From Candidatus Sulfopaludibacter sp. SbA3 (GTDB lineage Bacteria; Acidobacteriota; Terriglobia; Bryobacterales; Bryobacteraceae), in NCBI GenBank assembly GCA_945900935.1, contig CAMDKT010000076.1:1-14163 (forward strand): a stretch of DNA of 14,163 nucleotides, written 5' to 3'. The notes under the pieces are model-generated. The model did no database searches and had not been told where the DNA came from. It saw nothing but the letters and a program-made list of their open reading frames with translations. This document shows positions 13,008 to 14,163 of the stretch, in pieces (position 1 is the first letter of the stretch; every line of letters starts with the position of its first letter). The position numbers and the translations under genes were made by a program.

Positions 13008-14163
13008 TAGCTATAGCTCCTTGCTTTGTCCATCAGTGTTTCGAATAGCTCCAGCGGCGGCGCCCCGCGTTGCTCGCAGATCACGCGAATGATCGGCTCC
13101 GTATGGCTCACCCGCACGTGGAACCAACGGTCTGGCCAGCTCACGCGCAGTCCATCGGTGCGGTCGATTCGGCCGTCCGGATACGCCGCCAACAGGTCCG
13201 CCAGCAGCGCCGGCACGCGCGGCGATTCCAATCGCACTTCGCCCTTCAAAATTGAATACCGCGGATACTCGGCCAGCAACTCGCCCAATGTCCGCCCGCG
13301 CTCCCGCATCATCGTCAACACCGCCAGCATCGACGCAATTCCGTCGTAAATAAACCGGAACTGCGGCATCATCACCGCGCCCGTCCCTTCACCGGCCACT
13401 GCAATCTGTTCCGGCCTGTAAGCGGCCAGCGCATCCATCGCGGCCTGCCGCCCCACTGGCACACGCAACACGCGCCCGCCGTGCCGCGCCGCGACTTCCT
13501 CCAGCAACGCCGAACTCGACAAATTCGTGATCACAATCTTCCCCGGTCCGCGCGAAAGCTGATGGTCCGCCAGCAGCGGCAGCATCATCTCCTCCGATAC
13601 ACCGCGCCCCTGCTCATCGGCCATAGCCACCCGGTCCGAATCCACGTCAAACAGGAATCCCGCGTGCGCCTGCAACGGTCGCATTAGAGGGCCCAATTGC
13701 AACTCCACCATCCGCGCCGAAGTCGTCGGTTCATGCGCGAACTGCACGCCCTCCACGCGTTCATTGATCAACACCAGATCCAACCCATACCGCTCAATTA
13801 CCCGCCGCAATATCAACGCCGACGTACCGTTGCAGCAATCGACAACCACGCGGAACCCCCGCAAACCGGGCATGTCGAAAACAGCGGCCAAATCGTCGAT
13901 ATAGCGGTCCAGCGCCCCCGCGTCGAACCGCAATCCGCCCAATTGGTTCCACTCCAGAAAACGAAACTTCCGCAGGTGGTAAATGTCCAATAACTCGCCC
14001 GCCTCCGCCGTCGAAAGATACGTCCCGCGAGGCCCCAGAAACCGCAGCGCATTCCATTCCGCCGCGTTATGGCTGGCGCTAATGGCAATCCCGCCTGCCG
14101 CGTCCCATCGCTGCAGCGCGTGCTGCACAACCGGCGTCGACACCACTCCCAGATCGATCACTT
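13007..14163 (-). CDS. Second phosphohexomutase paralogue, N-terminus beyond the window
   Basis: Homologous along its length to the adjacent GlmM-like gene. Its 5' end lies past the right edge: the visible part begins in IDLGVVSTPVVQ, equivalent to VVDVGILPTPTIQ near residue 71 of the neighbour, so roughly 70 residues are missing. The phosphoserine loop reads SASHNAAEWNAL, with Ser kept but the usual Pro after HN replaced by Ala. The metal loop is DVDSDR (three Asp kept, the usual DPDxDR Pro replaced by Val), the sugar loop is GEGTGAVMMP, and the phosphate loop is RVSHTEPIIRV (His for the usual Asn). Catalytic groups therefore remain, and it may be active on a different sugar phosphate. It is upstream of, and translationally coupled to, the second mutase. 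Which sugar it uses, or whether it is regulatory, cannot be told here. Confidence 0.85.
   Translation of the reverse strand, partial: VIDLGVVSTPVVQHALQRWDAAGGIAISASHNAAEWNALRFLGPRGTYLSTAEAGELLDIYHLRKFRFLEWNQLGGLRFDAGALDRYIDDLAAVFDMPGLRGFRVVVDCCNGTSALILRRVIERYGLDLVLINERVEGVQFAHEPTTSARMVELQLGPLMRPLQAHAGFLFDVDSDRVAMADEQGRGVSEEMMLPLLADHQLSRGPGKIVITNLSSSALLEEVAARHGGRVLRVPVGRQAAMDALAAYRPEQIAVAGEGTGAVMMPQFRFIYDGIASMLAVLTMMRERGRTLGELLAEYPRYSILKGEVRLESPRVPALLADLLAAYPDGRIDRTDGLRVSWPDRWFHVRVSHTEPIIRVICEQRGAPPLELFETLMDKARSYS

Overview
The window is GC-rich, gene-dense chromosomal DNA from a bacterium, strongly biased to G or C at third codon positions. The gene set suggests an Acidobacteriota member of the Solibacter/Bryobacter type: Uma2-family genes in multiple copies, a TPR protein resembling the C-terminal repeats of acidobacterial Ser/Thr kinases, and paired GlmM-like mutases. 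This assignment is inference from gene style only; no rRNA or other marker gene is present.

Left end (1-1713), a decaying accessory patch on the + strand. It holds what looks like the last codons of a broken mcrB, a complete mcrC nuclease frame, and a stop-riddled remnant of a beta-lactamase-family serine hydrolase. Next (1714-3753, +) is a secreted zinc metalloprotease with an HEYGHH motif, a carboxypeptidase-regulatory-like module and a C-terminal CARDB module. It converges on the next block, with a perfect hairpin at the junction.

Centre (3766-11358, - strand) is an almost gapless run of eight reading frames. In transcription order they are a TPR protein, mtgA (peptidoglycan glycosyltransferase), a frameshifted uma2 copy, an intact uma2, and then fdnG-fdnH-fdnI-fdhE. 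The last four encode a membrane-bound, respiratory formate dehydrogenase of the FDH-N type. FdnG is a selenoprotein: an in-frame TGA at 8229-8231 stands exactly where selenocysteine sits in FdnG, and a SECIS-like hairpin follows immediately. Naive gene calling splits this gene in two. FdnG (molybdopterin, Sec, one 4Fe-4S cluster, Tat signal), FdnH (four 4Fe-4S clusters, one membrane anchor) and FdnI (four-helix cytochrome b) would pass electrons from periplasmic formate to the quinone pool, with FdhE as maturation factor.

Right end: an initiator tRNA-fMet (+) with an unusual U1-A72 pair and a plausible own promoter, then two tandem phosphohexomutase genes on the - strand joined by a TAATG stop/start. 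The upstream paralogue runs off the right edge and has an altered phosphoserine-loop signature. I found no CRISPR array, IS element, rRNA or recognisable riboswitch. The nearest things to something undescribed are the mutase pair, the uma2 duplication and decay next to a selenoprotein operon, and the metalloprotease architecture. I see no clearly novel defence or mobile system.
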